Part shown: piece after piece, positions 1 to 22,558 of the stretch
Layout of the letters: each line of letters begins with the position of its first letter
How positions within the stretch are numbered: position 1 is the stretch's first letter
Origin: Batillaria attramentaria
Lineage: Eukaryota > Mollusca > Gastropoda > Batillariidae
DNA length: 64,000 bases
Reading direction: 5' to 3'
NCBI GenBank assembly: GCA_018292915.2
Contig: JACVVK020000200.1
Location: 51,001 to 115,000, forward strand
Notes under the pieces: model-generated
What the model saw: the letters and a program-made list of their open reading frames with translations, nothing else
Database searches by the model: none
Told to the model about the DNA's origin: nothing
Program-made: the position numbers and the translations under genes

Positions 1-1097
1 GTTCGGCTTTTCCTAGGAAAATGGAGTGGATTCAGTCAGGTTTTAGGGTTGAGCGCATGTGGCAAGAGTCGTGACGTCACACGCTATAGCAAACAATGCA
101 GTGTGCTCTTCTCTCACATTTGAAGACGTTTCGAAGTCGCATCTTGCGTTTTTCCGTATCTCTCCCCACCGTCACCCCAGCAATCTTGGCAGAGTATTTT
201 TCGTCAGAACCCTCCAAATTCCTTCCTTTAGTTTGTTCTTCTCCCTTTCCCCGGATTTCTTTGTGTTTTTGTAGCGCACGCTGCCGTAAAACGGGAACCG
301 TGTGGATAGTCAAAGACAAGAGTGTACATCCTGTTGATTGGTGGTAATGGGGTTATGAGGATTGTTACTTTGTTTACAAATAAGCCAGGCTAATAATGGA
401 AAAGGATTGTGTCGGAGGGCTCGGGGGTTTCGTCTCTCACGGGCGGGCGAAAAAAATCCGCTGGGTAGGGTCGACTTCTCGGCTGGTAATCAACTACTAC
501 TTGTGTATCAGATAGGCTGTGGATACCGCACGCTCGCTGGGAAAATTAGGCCGCGGTGTCGAACAAGCGTCTCGCTTCGGCCAGCGCGTTGGCTCGATCC
601 ATTATGAAATTTAGGGGTGCGTGGTTTTCAATGTCAGGCATCGAGAGATCGTCTCATGCACAGTTTTCACCCTTGCAGTCTTGTTTTCTCCAGTAAATAC
701 CATATTTTCATGAAAGGAGGAGGGCGTTTCCTTTAGTTTAGCTGGATACCGTATTGCTGTTTATATTTTCCATGCCTTGCGATCGTTTCACCCCTCCATC
801 GCTGTCATGAGGATAATCAACAAATGTCCTCCACCGGCTGTTGCAGCAATTCGATTCGTTTTATTCGATCCATGCGATGCGATGTTCAGGCGCTGGCTGC
901 AATCCGAACATATTTAAATTAATGCATTGCCGCGTGAGTGATTTAATAGAGTTATATTGATAGTGTCGTTTCAGGGCGAGTCGGAAGACAGATGTACACT
1001 GTGACAACATCAAGTGGGCCGAGTCAGTATATACAACCGACCGCGGAATGGCAGTCATTTACGATTACAGCGATGACTGAAAAAAGTGAAACAAGAA

Positions 1098-1102
<5 letters not shown>
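1..1102. other. Non-coding 5' flank
   Basis: No credible ORF. A TGACGTCA palindrome (full CRE) sits at 72-79. Several CpG-containing stretches lie in the first 620 bases, so an unrecognised promoter is possible. Confidence 0.4.

Positions 1103-1140
<38 letters not shown>
1103..1140. repeat. (CT)n microsatellite
   Basis: Uninterrupted CT dinucleotides marking the left edge of the first TCAGT/ACTGA-rich stretch. Confidence 0.95.
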
Positions 1141-1142
<2 letters not shown>

Positions 1143-1593
1143 AGCTTAGGTCGGCATTATCGACGGACTGAGGGAGCGGCCTTGGCGGCTGGTGTCAGTT
1201 ACTCAGTGATGTAGACTCAGTGACTGATGATCATTGTTATCGAGTCAGTGATTAGTGGAAATTCATTCCGCTTTCACTGGTCTTTCTTTCTTTCTAGAAT
1301 GTAGGTTTGGCGAGGCCGCGGAACATGATTGACTCGATCCTACTTGTTGTTGTTCTTCTTCTTCTTCTTGTTAATTTGATATTAATCATAGTCGTGGCGG
1401 CCGTGGTGGGTCCTCAGTCTCACTTAGTTGGTCCACCCGTCCCATGCAGTCCTCACCAACACTGAGTTCAGTCTTCTAACAAATACCTTGAACTTTGAAA
1501 CTGTAACCGCGGAGGGATACAACTGAGTCAGTTTACTAATGTGTCAGTCAGTGTCAGCCCGGCTCACTCCGTCACTGACTGACAGTGTTATGA

Positions 1594-1663
<70 letters not shown>

Positions 1664-2220
1664 GAGCGTGTGAGTTCTTTCCAGCAAATCCGAACTGACA
1701 ACAGGGCTGTGTTTAGCTGATGCACATGAAATCGTCTTTCTCGCCAGTCACGCCGTCGCTACTTCACTGAGCATCAACTCTCGCGGTACCATTGAGCGAT
1801 CGGGGACTTCTCATTACGCTTTGTGAGGGTGGTTGAAGCACGGTACTAGATTAATTCCTTAGTGCGGCCGGCACAGGACTTCAATGCACTCAGTTCCAGG
1901 ATAGACTCCCTCTGAGCCTACAAAAAAAATATTTAAAGGAAAACTGATCTGAACCAGAAAATAGTCAACGGTTGTTTGTGATTGCTGTCAGTGAACTGAA
2001 ACCAAGACTGAAAATCATTAGTCAGTCTCGGTTCAACCCCAGTTCGGACACTGAAACCAGTTTCAAAGGGATATCAATGAAACCGGTACGACAATAGTCC
2101 GACTTTGGAAAGACTGATCTTCTAACCAACTACCCTTGCTCCAAGTTTGATGTTTCTTGTTCAGGTCACGTCTGTGAATTCGTGATTTCTGAGCACTGAA
2201 ATGGCAACTTCGTTTCGTGA
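1141..2220. repeat. TCAGT/ACTGA-enriched non-coding stretch 1
   Basis: By hand I count about 15 TCAGT or ACTGA pentamers in 1141-1600 and about 9 in 1861-2200, against roughly one per 500 bp expected. A (TG)n array (1598-1657) interrupts it. No ORF is supported. Confidence 0.7.
1598..1657. repeat. (TG)n microsatellite
   Basis: Uninterrupted TG dinucleotides of about 60 bp. Confidence 0.97.
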
Positions 2221-2547
2221 CAGACGTATGCACAGACAATTTTGTTTGGTGCGTTTTGTTTTGTTTTATTTTTGTTCGTGTATGCTCCCAAAATGTTCAT
2301 TTTTTTCTCTCTTTAGGATGTTGTCCTTCTTCCAGAATATTGAGTAACAAGGAGGAACGGCCCCGTCCTACAAAGTTGTTTCTCCAAACTTCATTTTATT
2401 TTGTCTTTGTAGTTATTGTTGCCGGTTCTTCCCTCTCCAAGTTCTACCAATGACACTAGATCCTCTACGACCTCGACCGATTAGCCACGTGACTGGGGGT
2501 GGGGCCGGGTGGGGGAAGAAGGGAGGGAGAGAGAGAGAGGCACAGAG

Positions 2548-2727
2548 AGTGAGTGGGTGGGTTGGTGTTTAGGAGTTTAACGTCCTTTTCCTCCACATAA
2601 GGGTGATATCAAAGACGGGGCAACGAGAAAAAGGCCAGCACAAATATTTGGCCCCAGCGGCCAGGATTCGAACTCTCGGCCCAAGCATTGGAAGTCCAAC
2701 GCTCTACCATTCGGCCACCCTGGCTCC

Positions 2728-2730
<3 letters not shown>
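2548..2730 (-). mobile_element. SINE family A copy (tRNA-derived), minus strand
   Basis: Read on the minus strand: GGGAGCC head, A box TGGCCGAATGG, B box like GAGTTCGAATCC, then the conserved body (AAATATTTGTGCTGGC, GATATCACCC) and a CACCCACC-type tail. (GA)n follows the head. One of about ten copies in the window. Confidence 0.85.
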
Positions 2731-2758
<28 letters not shown>

Positions 2759-2845
2759 CGTCAGTTCCGTGATCTAAACATTTGACGTCAGCCCAGGCAG
2801 GTCGTCATACAGAGAGAGAGAGAGAGAGAGAGAGATGATGTCAAT

Positions 2846-3200
2846 TCCGTGAAGTAAACTTTCGACGTCAGCCTCTAGCACTGAGATCGTCTGAGGATGC
2901 TTGTTCATGTCTTGTGATTTCCCTGTTGGCTTTGTGACTTCTCCGACTGAATTATTTTTCACATGAAATCTGGAAGATCTAGAGGGCTGATGAAATGTCG
3001 GAAGCAGTGGCGATACTTGCAGATTTTGTCTGCGAACCAAACATTTGACGTCAGCCCCACGCTGCTCGTCTGACAGATGATACTTCTACATATCTTGTGA
3101 TTTCCTTGTTGCTTTTGTGACTTCCGTGACTGAATTAATTTTGACATAAAATCTGGAAGATCTAGAGAGCTGATGAAACGTGGACGTAAGTGCCTTGGTT
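2846..3200. repeat. Two degenerate tandem copies of a ~178-bp unit
   Basis: CTTGTGATTTCC through CTGGAAGATCTAGAG occurs at about 2915-2985 and again at about 3093-3163. Each copy is preceded by a GACGTCAGCC block. Several (GA)n runs (2731-2758, 2812-2834) lie just upstream. Confidence 0.75.
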
Positions 3201-4200
3201 TGTACTTACGAAATTGCAAAATTGGAACATTTTTGACCGGCGCTTCTCGCAGAAACGTCAGTGAAAAATGTGTTTATCTAAAAGCTCTGCTATTCTTAAT
3301 ACTAAAGCTATAATAGTGCAGCAGTTCATGTCATATGTGCAGTTGGCACAAGTGACAAAAATACCGGAATGATGAGTAATTTGAAGGAGTCTTTTCATAG
3401 ATATTTGGCTTTATATGCAAACCACCCCTACCTCGGAAATATTTTTCTTACACAAAACCTGTCAGAGCTACATAGCTGTGCTACGAAAACAGGCAGTATA
3501 ATTGGATGATCTTCCCAAGTTCAGAAAATGAAGCCATTTGAACATTTTTTTCGAAAAAATTCGTAACATGACCGATTTTTAAAAATCGGCGATAACTCTT
3601 TTGAAAATGCAGTAGGCTAAAAATCGTGAAAAGTAGGTCTGGGGAAGGTGAATTCCCATTTTATCTCAAAGTAAAAAGGCCTCCAACGAGGTGGTTTAGG
3701 AGATAGCCATCATTACATCCGTCCACACACACACACAGACACACGTCATTCCCGCCAAAAAGAACGCAGCAGCAAAGTGTGCACGTAAGGTGTCTATGAC
3801 GCAGACTGATTTCGTTACGTCACTGTGTGCGTGAAAGTAAGTATTGTGTGGAGAAACGTCACAGTCTTGTTTTGTATCACTGAAACTTGCTGCTGCGCGT
3901 AGCAAAATCTGCCCCGTCTCATAAAGTTGTTTCTCTATAGAGAAACAACTTAAAAATGGTGGCCGTTCCCAAACTCAAAAGCAGAATCTCGGTATGGATT
4001 TTCAAACGCCATGCCGTTATCCGTCGGGAGTTGTATCTACACACCTCTTCAACTGAACAAAAGTCGGTTGTCATTTTGTCGGCATGGATGAAAGGCGCCA
4101 AGATATGCACCACACTTTCAAGTTCGGGAAAATACACTGACTGGCTTGGAGAAACGTCGATCACCATGACGTAATTAACATTTCTCCATCATTATTTCAA
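3201..4200. other. Non-coding stretch with perfect palindromes
   Basis: AT-rich, no supported ORF. It holds perfect palindromes at 3546-3559, 3572-3589 and 3924-3951. It has the look of decayed non-autonomous elements: the AAAGTTGTTTCTC block near 3925 also occurs near 2373. Confidence 0.5.
3924..3951. repeat. 28-bp perfect palindrome
   Basis: Arm AAGTTGTTTCTCTA is followed directly by its exact reverse complement with no loop. Confidence 0.95.
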
Positions 4201-4975
4201 TGACGTCTTATTGTATCGTCTTTTTAATATCAGTGACTGACGTCATTGCATCAGTGTGAGATCAGTGTCAGTGTCAGGAAGTGAGAGCTTGAAACTTCGA
4301 CGGAACATCAGGACTGACCTCAATTCCCGCCGCTAAAATGTCATTTGGATGCTTTGGGTGAGATACTGGAGAGACTGAAAAGTCAGTTATGAAACTTACG
4401 ATGTTCAGTTTGGTGCACCGCCAGCGGTTTTGACTTTCATAGATTTATAACTAAGGCCGGCCGTCGTTATGCCGGTGAGCCGGGATGAGCTGAACATACG
4501 TTCTCGTCTGTGCTGATCAAGTTCAGGCCGGGTCACTGATCACCGTATACAGACTGAGCACACTGGAATGAAGGACTCGGACTTTGGACACTGAGAGAAT
4601 TCAGTTCAGTTCGCGCAACTGACGGACTGAAAACTGAACAGACTCAACCACACTACTGACCTAGCTCAGTGCCCCGCGGTTTCCAGGCGGTAGGTTACAC
4701 TCAGTTAGAACGAGCTGGACCGGCAGTGACTGAATGTCAGTGTTGGGGTTTCTTAATCAATGGTAGAAGAACAAGAATTGGTCGGATGTCAGTGGTGCTG
4801 GTTCTAGATATCATTGATCGAACTGAGAAACTTGACCCCAGACTAACCAAACCTCAAAACTGAAGTTTGTTTTCAAATCGACACTGTCAGTCAGTCAACA
4901 ATCATTGATGGTCACGGTGTCAGTCCTAGTTTTAAATATTCTCGCAGTTTATTAAGTGATTCAGTTGCACGTGTA

Positions 4976-5050
<75 letters not shown>

Positions 5051-5640
5051 GCGGGTGTGACAACTGATCCCCAGTGTGTGCAGATCAGTACCGACTCAGT
5101 GACACGGGAGCCGGCCGCGGATCTCAGTCACGTGTGACCGTGATCAGTTTAAACGCCTGAACCTGAACAGCTATATGCGCGCCTTCTTCCGATTAGCTTG
5201 GCGCACGCTGGTTTGGCTCGCCAGAATGTGGTACATGCACTTTGATTTTAGTTCGCAGTGTGTCAGTTCAGTCTGTTTGCCAGTGTTCAGTTTCAGCAAA
5301 TACCGTAGATAATTATCTACGAGGCTTTGGTTTCAGTTAGTCAGTCATTGCTGAAGTAATTTTCTCAGTCAATGAATGATTGAAAGCATGTATTCGATCA
5401 GTCACTGTGACCGCCGCTGATCGGCTTCCCTGCCTCAGTCAACTGGGAGACGGAGTTCTTGAGAAATACACACAAGTTTGTACCACTGACATCAGAGAGT
5501 CACTGACTGCCCAAACTACAAAGAGACCCACTGCGCGATTGTGGATCCTTTTTGTTCGGCGCGCGAGCCATTCGTGCAGATCTGAGAATCAGATGCCCAT
5601 GTTTACAAAATATCGACATGAAAAATGAGTGCAGTGTGGT
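4200..5640. repeat. TCAGT/ACTGA-enriched non-coding stretch 2
   Basis: In 4201-4680 I count 19 occurrences of TCAGT or ACTGA, against about one expected, and the density stays high to about 5530. A CRE palindrome lies at 4238-4245 and a (TG)n array at 4979-5045. No ORF is supported. Confidence 0.75.
4979..5045. repeat. (TG)n microsatellite
   Basis: About 65 bp of TG dinucleotides inside the TCAGT-rich stretch. Confidence 0.97.
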
Positions 5641-5769
5641 TTGAAATTATTATTTTGATGTAAAGGCATTCGTAGGGTTCTTGTTTATCGGACTACGGCT
5701 GATTTCAACCAAAAGCAGACGAAAAATACGAAACTAAGATTACACAACTAGGCGCTGCGCCACCTAGCG

Positions 5770-5780
5770 TTGGCGGGAAA
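5770..5780 (+). promoter_or_regulatory. E2F-type site upstream of HELLS
   Basis: TTGGCGGGAAA matches the E2F consensus (GCGSSAAA). It lies about 180 bp upstream of the HELLS start codon, just before the probable 5' exon. E2F control would suit a replication-linked chromatin remodeller; occupancy is inference. Confidence 0.5.
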
Positions 5781-5799
5781 CTTTGCATAACTAGCGTGT

Positions 5800-5953
5800 T
5801 GTACAGCGTGTTTTTCGTGCTCGGAAAACGTGAACGTGTTCATTTTGTCTCGAGTGCGTGAAAATTACCGAACACGTGCTGCATACTCTTCATCCGCCAA
5901 AGGATTTAACCGCTCTTCGTTTTGCTGCTCAAGTCTGTCATATCTGTCTGGAA

Positions 5954-5955
<2 letters not shown>
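5800..5955 (+). other. HELLS: HELLS 5' exon (5' UTR, ends within start codon)
   Basis: A strong donor (AAAT then GTAAGT at 5956) pairs with an acceptor ending at 6358. Splicing joins AT (5954-5955) to G (6359) and creates the first ATG in the reading frame, coding MSAAAV before the methionine at 6375. The frame upstream is open only back to a TGA at 5831 and holds no earlier ATG. The 5' boundary is a guess; no transcript is available. Confidence 0.6.
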
Positions 5956-17168
<11,213 letters not shown>

Positions 17169-17277
17169 TCTTCCGTTGAGGTGTAGATACCACCAAGATG
17201 TGTGTTCAACTCCACTACTCGCAGAATATTGACAGTTGACTGACTTGCCCAAGACCCAAAAACTAGTCGCTTGTAGT

Positions 17278-17670
17278 TTACTTAGGCCCCTGGCTCCACG
17301 TGGAGCATAGGCCATCGACAACCCTTCGCCATCGCACTCTGTTCTGGGCTAGTCTTGCCACTCCAGTCCAGTTGGTCCCCTGCTTACATAGCTCTGCCTC
17401 AGTGTCCCGCCTCCAGCTGTTGCGAGGCCGGCCTCTCTTCCTTTTCCCCTGTGGGTTCCATGTCAGGGCTTGGCGTGTGGTGCTGGATGCTGGCTTCCTG
17501 AGGGTGTGTCCAATCCAGCCCCACTTCCTCCGCAGGATACATTGTCCCGATGTTCCATGTGGCTACTCTCGTCGTCGTCCTGGGTGTTAGAAGGGGGGTC
17601 GGCCTTGCAGCTTCCTTTTGGCTTTCACTGCAATGCGTCATAGGTCTCCGGGATGGAGACCCTTCCTTGC
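17278..17670 (-). mobile_element. RTE-type LINE remnant: endonuclease start joined to RT C-terminus
   Basis: On the minus strand 17545-17278 reads an open C-terminal stretch (RRKWGWIGHTLRKPASS, QALTWNPQGKRKRGRPRNSW, RWRRVVDGLCS) ending in TAA at 17280-17278. It is typical of RTE/CR1-like reverse-transcriptase proteins. Immediately upstream, 17600-17545 reads RVATWNIGTMY, the start of the APE-type endonuclease. Almost the whole ORF between them is missing and the frame changes at the junction, so it is dead. It lies about 110 bp beyond the HELLS stop. Confidence 0.8.
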
Positions 17671-17724
17671 CCAGGTGAATGTTTTAGTTTGTTGCTGTCG
17701 ATGCTTCTGTAACGTTATGTTTTT

Positions 17725-19297
17725 GGCTCACTTGTGTAACAAAGTGAGTCTATGTAATAACCCTCCGTCGTCTGTGTGTGTGTGTCTGTGTGTGTGTGTG
17801 TCTGTGTGTCCGCAGTAAACCTTAACATTGGCCTTTTCTCAGAATCTACAAACAGCAGAGACACCAAAATTAATCTGCTGATAGACAGCCATAAGACCTT
17901 TCAAAATATACCATAATTATTGACCTTGACCCAAGGTCAAGGTCACTAAAGCTGTCTGTTTGGAAAGTTTACATCAGTTGACATTTTCTCAGAATCTAGA
18001 AAAGCCAGATACATCAAACTTTGCATAATGATGGACATTGACAATACCTTTACCGGCCTGTCTATATTTAGTGACTTTGTGTCAAGGTCAAGGCCATGCA
18101 AGTTGTTTTGCGGAAAGCCTGATGAAACCTTAACATTGGCATTTTCTCAGAAACGATGAACAGTAGATGCACCAAACTTGACACGCTGATAGTCAGCCGT
18201 AAAACCTTTCAAAAAATACCATAGTGATTGACCTTGACCCAAGGTCAAGGTCACTAAAGCTGTCTGTTTGGAAATTTTACATTGGCATTTTCTCAGAGTC
18301 TAAAAAAGCCAGAGACATCAAACTCTGCATGGTGATGGACATTGACAACATCTTTACTGACATACCTGTACTTAGTGACTTTTAGTCAAGGTCAAGGCCA
18401 TGCAAGCTGTTTTGCGGAAAACCTTCCAAAACCTTAACATTGGCATTTTCTCAAAAACAATGAACATCAGAGACACCAAACTCGGCACGCTGATAGACAA
18501 CCATCAGACCTTTCAAAACATACCATAACGATTGACCTTGACGCAAGGTCAAGGTCACTAAAGCTGTCTGTTAGGAAATTTTACATTGGCAATTTTTCAG
18601 AATCTAGGATTGGGAAAGCCAGAGACATCAAACTTTGCAAGACGATAGACATTGACAACACCTTCACTGGCATACCTGTATTCAGTGACTTTGAATCAAG
18701 GTCAAGGCCACACAAGCAGTTTTGCGGAAAACCTTAACATTTGCAGTCTCTCAGAAACAATAAACAGCAGTAGCACCAAACCTGGCTTGCTGATAAACAG
18801 TAGTAAGACCTTTCAAGAAATACCATTTTGAATAACCTTGACTAAAGGTCAAGGTCATCAATAGCTGTCGCATTGGAAATTAAAATTGCCGTTTTCTCAG
18901 AATGTAGGGGAACCAGAGGCATCAAACTTTGCATGATGATAGACATTGACAAAACCTGTACTGGCATGCTTGTATTCAATTTCCTTGAGTCAAGGTCAAG
19001 GCCATTCAACATGTTTTGCGGAGACTTTAACGTTAGCATTTTCTTGGAAACAACAAACAGCAGATGCACCAAACAAGGCACAATGATAGCAATGAGACCT
19101 ATGCACACATACCCATTTGAATGACCTTGACCTAAGGTCAAGGTCATAGAAGCTGTCCTGGGAAAACTGTTATTTCGCCATTTGCCGTTTTCTTAGGAAC
19201 TATGAACACAAGAGACACCCTACTTCAGGATAGCTAGTGATAGGAGCTTTACAAACATACTCTTTTGAATGACCTTGACCCATCTCATAAGTGAGCC
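17725..19297. mobile_element. ~1.57-kb TIR element built of ~300-bp internal repeats
   Basis: Ends GGCTCACTTGTG and, inverted, CATAAGTGAGCC form a short TIR. The interior is about five diverged copies of a ~300-bp composite unit. Each carries TGACCTTGAC facing AGGTCAAGGTCA (17921-17945, 18229-18253, 18533-18557, 19122-19146, and a variant near 18834). No transposase; probably non-autonomous. It separates two parts of a LINE. Confidence 0.75.
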
Positions 19298-19319
19298 CAG
19301 GAAGCTTTGCTCCTCTAGT

Positions 19320-19520
19320 TTACAGGTAGGGCTGTTAACCCTACGCAAACCCGTTTAGCCTCTTGGAGAGGTGGTCCACATTCGTCTGACCTCTACCCTT
19401 CGACCTGTCCAGCTTGGGTGACCCTGCCAGGAGCACGTGCTCCCGCTGGCGTAGCTCTCTGGGTCATTGAGGTACACAAGCCACTACCCCACGACAAGGG
19501 TTGGACCATGTAGGGGCTTG
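19320..19520 (-). mobile_element. Probable 5' UTR piece of the RTE-type LINE
   Basis: On the minus strand this non-coding block (CAGAGAGCTACGCCAGCGGG, GGGTAGAGGTCAGACGAA) ends just before the TIR element and the endonuclease start at 17600. The position suggests one LINE split by an insertion. The assignment rests on order and general recollection of such elements. Confidence 0.45.
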
Positions 19521-21193
19521 TAGTTTAGCTGAGAAGAAAGTGACTGCGCACTTAGTGATTGTCTTGAGCCAAAAGGGAAGGTGCTGACATACCTATTGGT
19601 TTTGCAGTGTCTACAGTTCCCACTGATAACATGAATGCTTCGTGTGTCCCCCCAGGTTTGTGTGTGTGTGTGTGTGCTGGGGCACAGTCATCTGTGTGTG
19701 TCGTGGAGGTGTTGCAAGTTATAGAGGGTGTAGAAGGCATGTAGTGAAAGTGAGTAGTCTGAGTGTATTCAGTGAACAAGGCAACCCGTTGTGTGTGGCA
19801 TATGGAGTATGTGAGCAGGCAAAGGGATTAGGAGAGATTATGCAATCTACTGCGGGCTGGGCAAGGCAAGGGAAGGGATAGAGCCTCGTGGAGAGTTCCC
19901 ACGCCTTGCGTAATACTACTAGTGTTGTGGAGTGGTGTCTAGTGCTGTTTAGTGGTCTCGAGTTTTGGTAAGTCTTGTCATTGGGGGGGGGAGGGGGGGG
20001 GGGGAGGCTGTGGACAATTACGAGTTAATTCCATATGGGTATGTTTTAAGAAGATTTGCCCTGTATTGCTGTTTTGTAAGAAATAAGTTTTCTGTCAGGG
20101 TATCAACCAGAAGAATAAACCTGACATACTTTGAAGTGGCATTTGAAACCACACTAGTAATAGAGTTCTTGACATCCGTTTTTAGAGGTAGGCAGTTTCT
20201 TATGACAGCACTCATGACAGTTATGAGGTGATCTGTCCGTCTTTGTTAATACATTGTACTTTGCCTTCTGGCTGTGGCTGCTTCAGATTTAAGGCAATAC
20301 ATGTACTAGTACGCAATTACTGTATTTTTGAATGTGATACTGTAGGGCTTTCAGGTGTGTGAAATCACAGAAGCCCACAAGAACTCAGACAATACACTGG
20401 TGATATTCACGTACTTAAGCCTGCATGATTACTGAAGATTTTTACATTTTGTGGGTTGTAAATTTGGGCTTCTTACTTGTAGGGAAGTGGACACGGTATA
20501 CACTGTGACAGTGTAGCACAAAGTCTTGAGAGAGTCTTCTATGTATACATGTGCTTTTTGGGGGTGAACATGTCTATTTATAGTACAGCCAATTTGCTTT
20601 ATATTTATGAAACACTTTCCAAGTATGTCGGAGTCAGTCACTGTCCATTGCTCACATTCATCCGATTCTGAGAGCAGCGAAAGTACAGTGAATCCAGTCC
20701 ACAAGAGGGACCAACCACGAGTTTGATTATTTTTTGTTCCTTGGCACACAAGTGTCTTTTTTTCTCTCTCTTCATTGCTGTAGCGTGTTCATGAATGATA
20801 AAACTAGTGAATGGCACAAAAAGAGATTACCATTTCTTTGAAGTTTCATTATGCCTTGTTGCAAATTTGTTGGCAAATTTTTTATGAATGAAGATAGAAT
20901 CATTACAGACCTTCAGTGACGACCTGTTCACTTTTGTTGGAGAAAGGATGTTGATCCAAAGGTTGCCACTTGGTTGTTGCTGATGAAACTTCGTCAAACA
21001 GGGCCGGTATGCCTCAGGACAAAATCTATACTTACATTTTATTCATATATTTCTGTGAATGTATGATTCATATTTCAATTGACATGTATTTTCTTTTCAA
21101 CCATTTCGGTCATGATTAAAAGTATTTTTACAGTCTAATGCAGTCAGTGTGATTTGTTTTGTTGTTTTTGTTCATGTTTGCAGTGATGAAATT
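19521..21193. other. Non-coding region downstream of HELLS
   Basis: No supported gene. It has a G-rich run at about 19984-20004 and AATAAA at 20114-20119 on the plus strand, a possible but distant polyadenylation signal. Confidence 0.4.
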
Positions 21194-21207
21194 CACAAGC
21201 AAGTTCA

Positions 21208-21378
21208 GGGGAGCCGGGGTGGCCGAATGGTAGAGCGTTGGACTCTCAATGCTCGGGTCGTGAGTTCGAATCTTGGCTGGGGCCAAATATTTGTGCTGGC
21301 CTTTTTCTCGTTGTCCCGTCTATGATATCACCCTTAAGTGGTGGAAAAGGACGTTAAACTCCTAAACACCCACCCACC
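21208..21378 (+). mobile_element. SINE family A copy with 14-bp target-site duplication
   Basis: Full-length copy between the convergent HELLS and ATF2 genes. CACAAGCAAGTTCA flanks it at 21194-21207 and 21379-21392. Confidence 0.93.
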
Positions 21379-21392
21379 CACAAGCAAGTTCA

Positions 21393-22519
21393 CATAGACT
21401 GATGGAGTATTTGGTCAATGTTCATCCAAATTTGTTATCCAACTTAGGAAATGCATGCGAACAAAAAGTTTATATGAAGAACTGGAAAGTGAGTGAAAAC
21501 TTTCACAACAGCAATGCTGTTCCAGAATATTGAAAAGATCTTGAACATAAAGGTTTCTGTACTTGAAGTCTTCAGTCTGGATTTATTGTCAACAAAAACA
21601 GATGCAATGTCACTTCTTCACAGGTCTAAGAAAAGCAAGCAAGATATATATATACTTTGCACAGAGCAGATTTTTGTCATTTGAATTCCTTTCCCTGCAC
21701 CTTAGTAGTAGGTGAACAGGAAGAACAAAAGGTATACCATGAGTGAACAATCCATTTCCCTACTTCAAAACTTCACACATACTTAACACTTGTGAAATTC
21801 ATCACTCCAAGGAATGTACTGGTGCAATACATGTCTGTAACTATGCAGGTCTAAAACTGCTATACGTGCACTGAACGTAGAATACTGACCTCTCCCGTCT
21901 TTATTCCGGTGAACATCACATAATTATGTATTGCTATTAGTAATCCCCACTAAACGGCAACGTGATTGTGGAAATAGTGATTTCTAACTTCCGCAACCTT
22001 AAAACAACCAAAAACAAAAACGGAAAGGTTTAATGGTGCATGCATCTCATGTATGCAGAATATATCATTAACACTTACCGCACTAACCATGGCTGGTGGG
22101 GATCCGAGGGAGAGGGGTGGGGCTTGGGCAAGATGGGGTAGGAACAAAAATATACTATGTAGTATACTTTGGTTTAAAACTTCGGATAATTATCAAATTG
22201 TACATGCATTTTGTGAGGTCAATTCCTTGGATTCTTCCCGTTTGCACAATGACGGCCATGTCATATACCTGCATCCTGTGACAGGCCCACGGCCTAAACA
22301 AATAAACAGAACTGTATGTCATCTCCGAATTCCCAACTTAACTACAAATCAGAAATGAACTGACAGAATGTAGCAGTATCAAGAGCACATGTACTTAGTG
22401 AACAAATTTCCTATTGTACAAAAGTATTCATTGAACAAACTATATTTCAAGAGGTATAATACACAACAGTGCATCCATACATATTGTAAACATTCTCCCT
22501 GTCTTTCACTTCTTTTCAT

Positions 22520-22558
<39 letters not shown>

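Noticed and set aside
20429..20749. 106-aa minus-strand ORF downstream of HELLS
   Set aside because: No domain, no splice context, ordinary composition for non-coding DNA.
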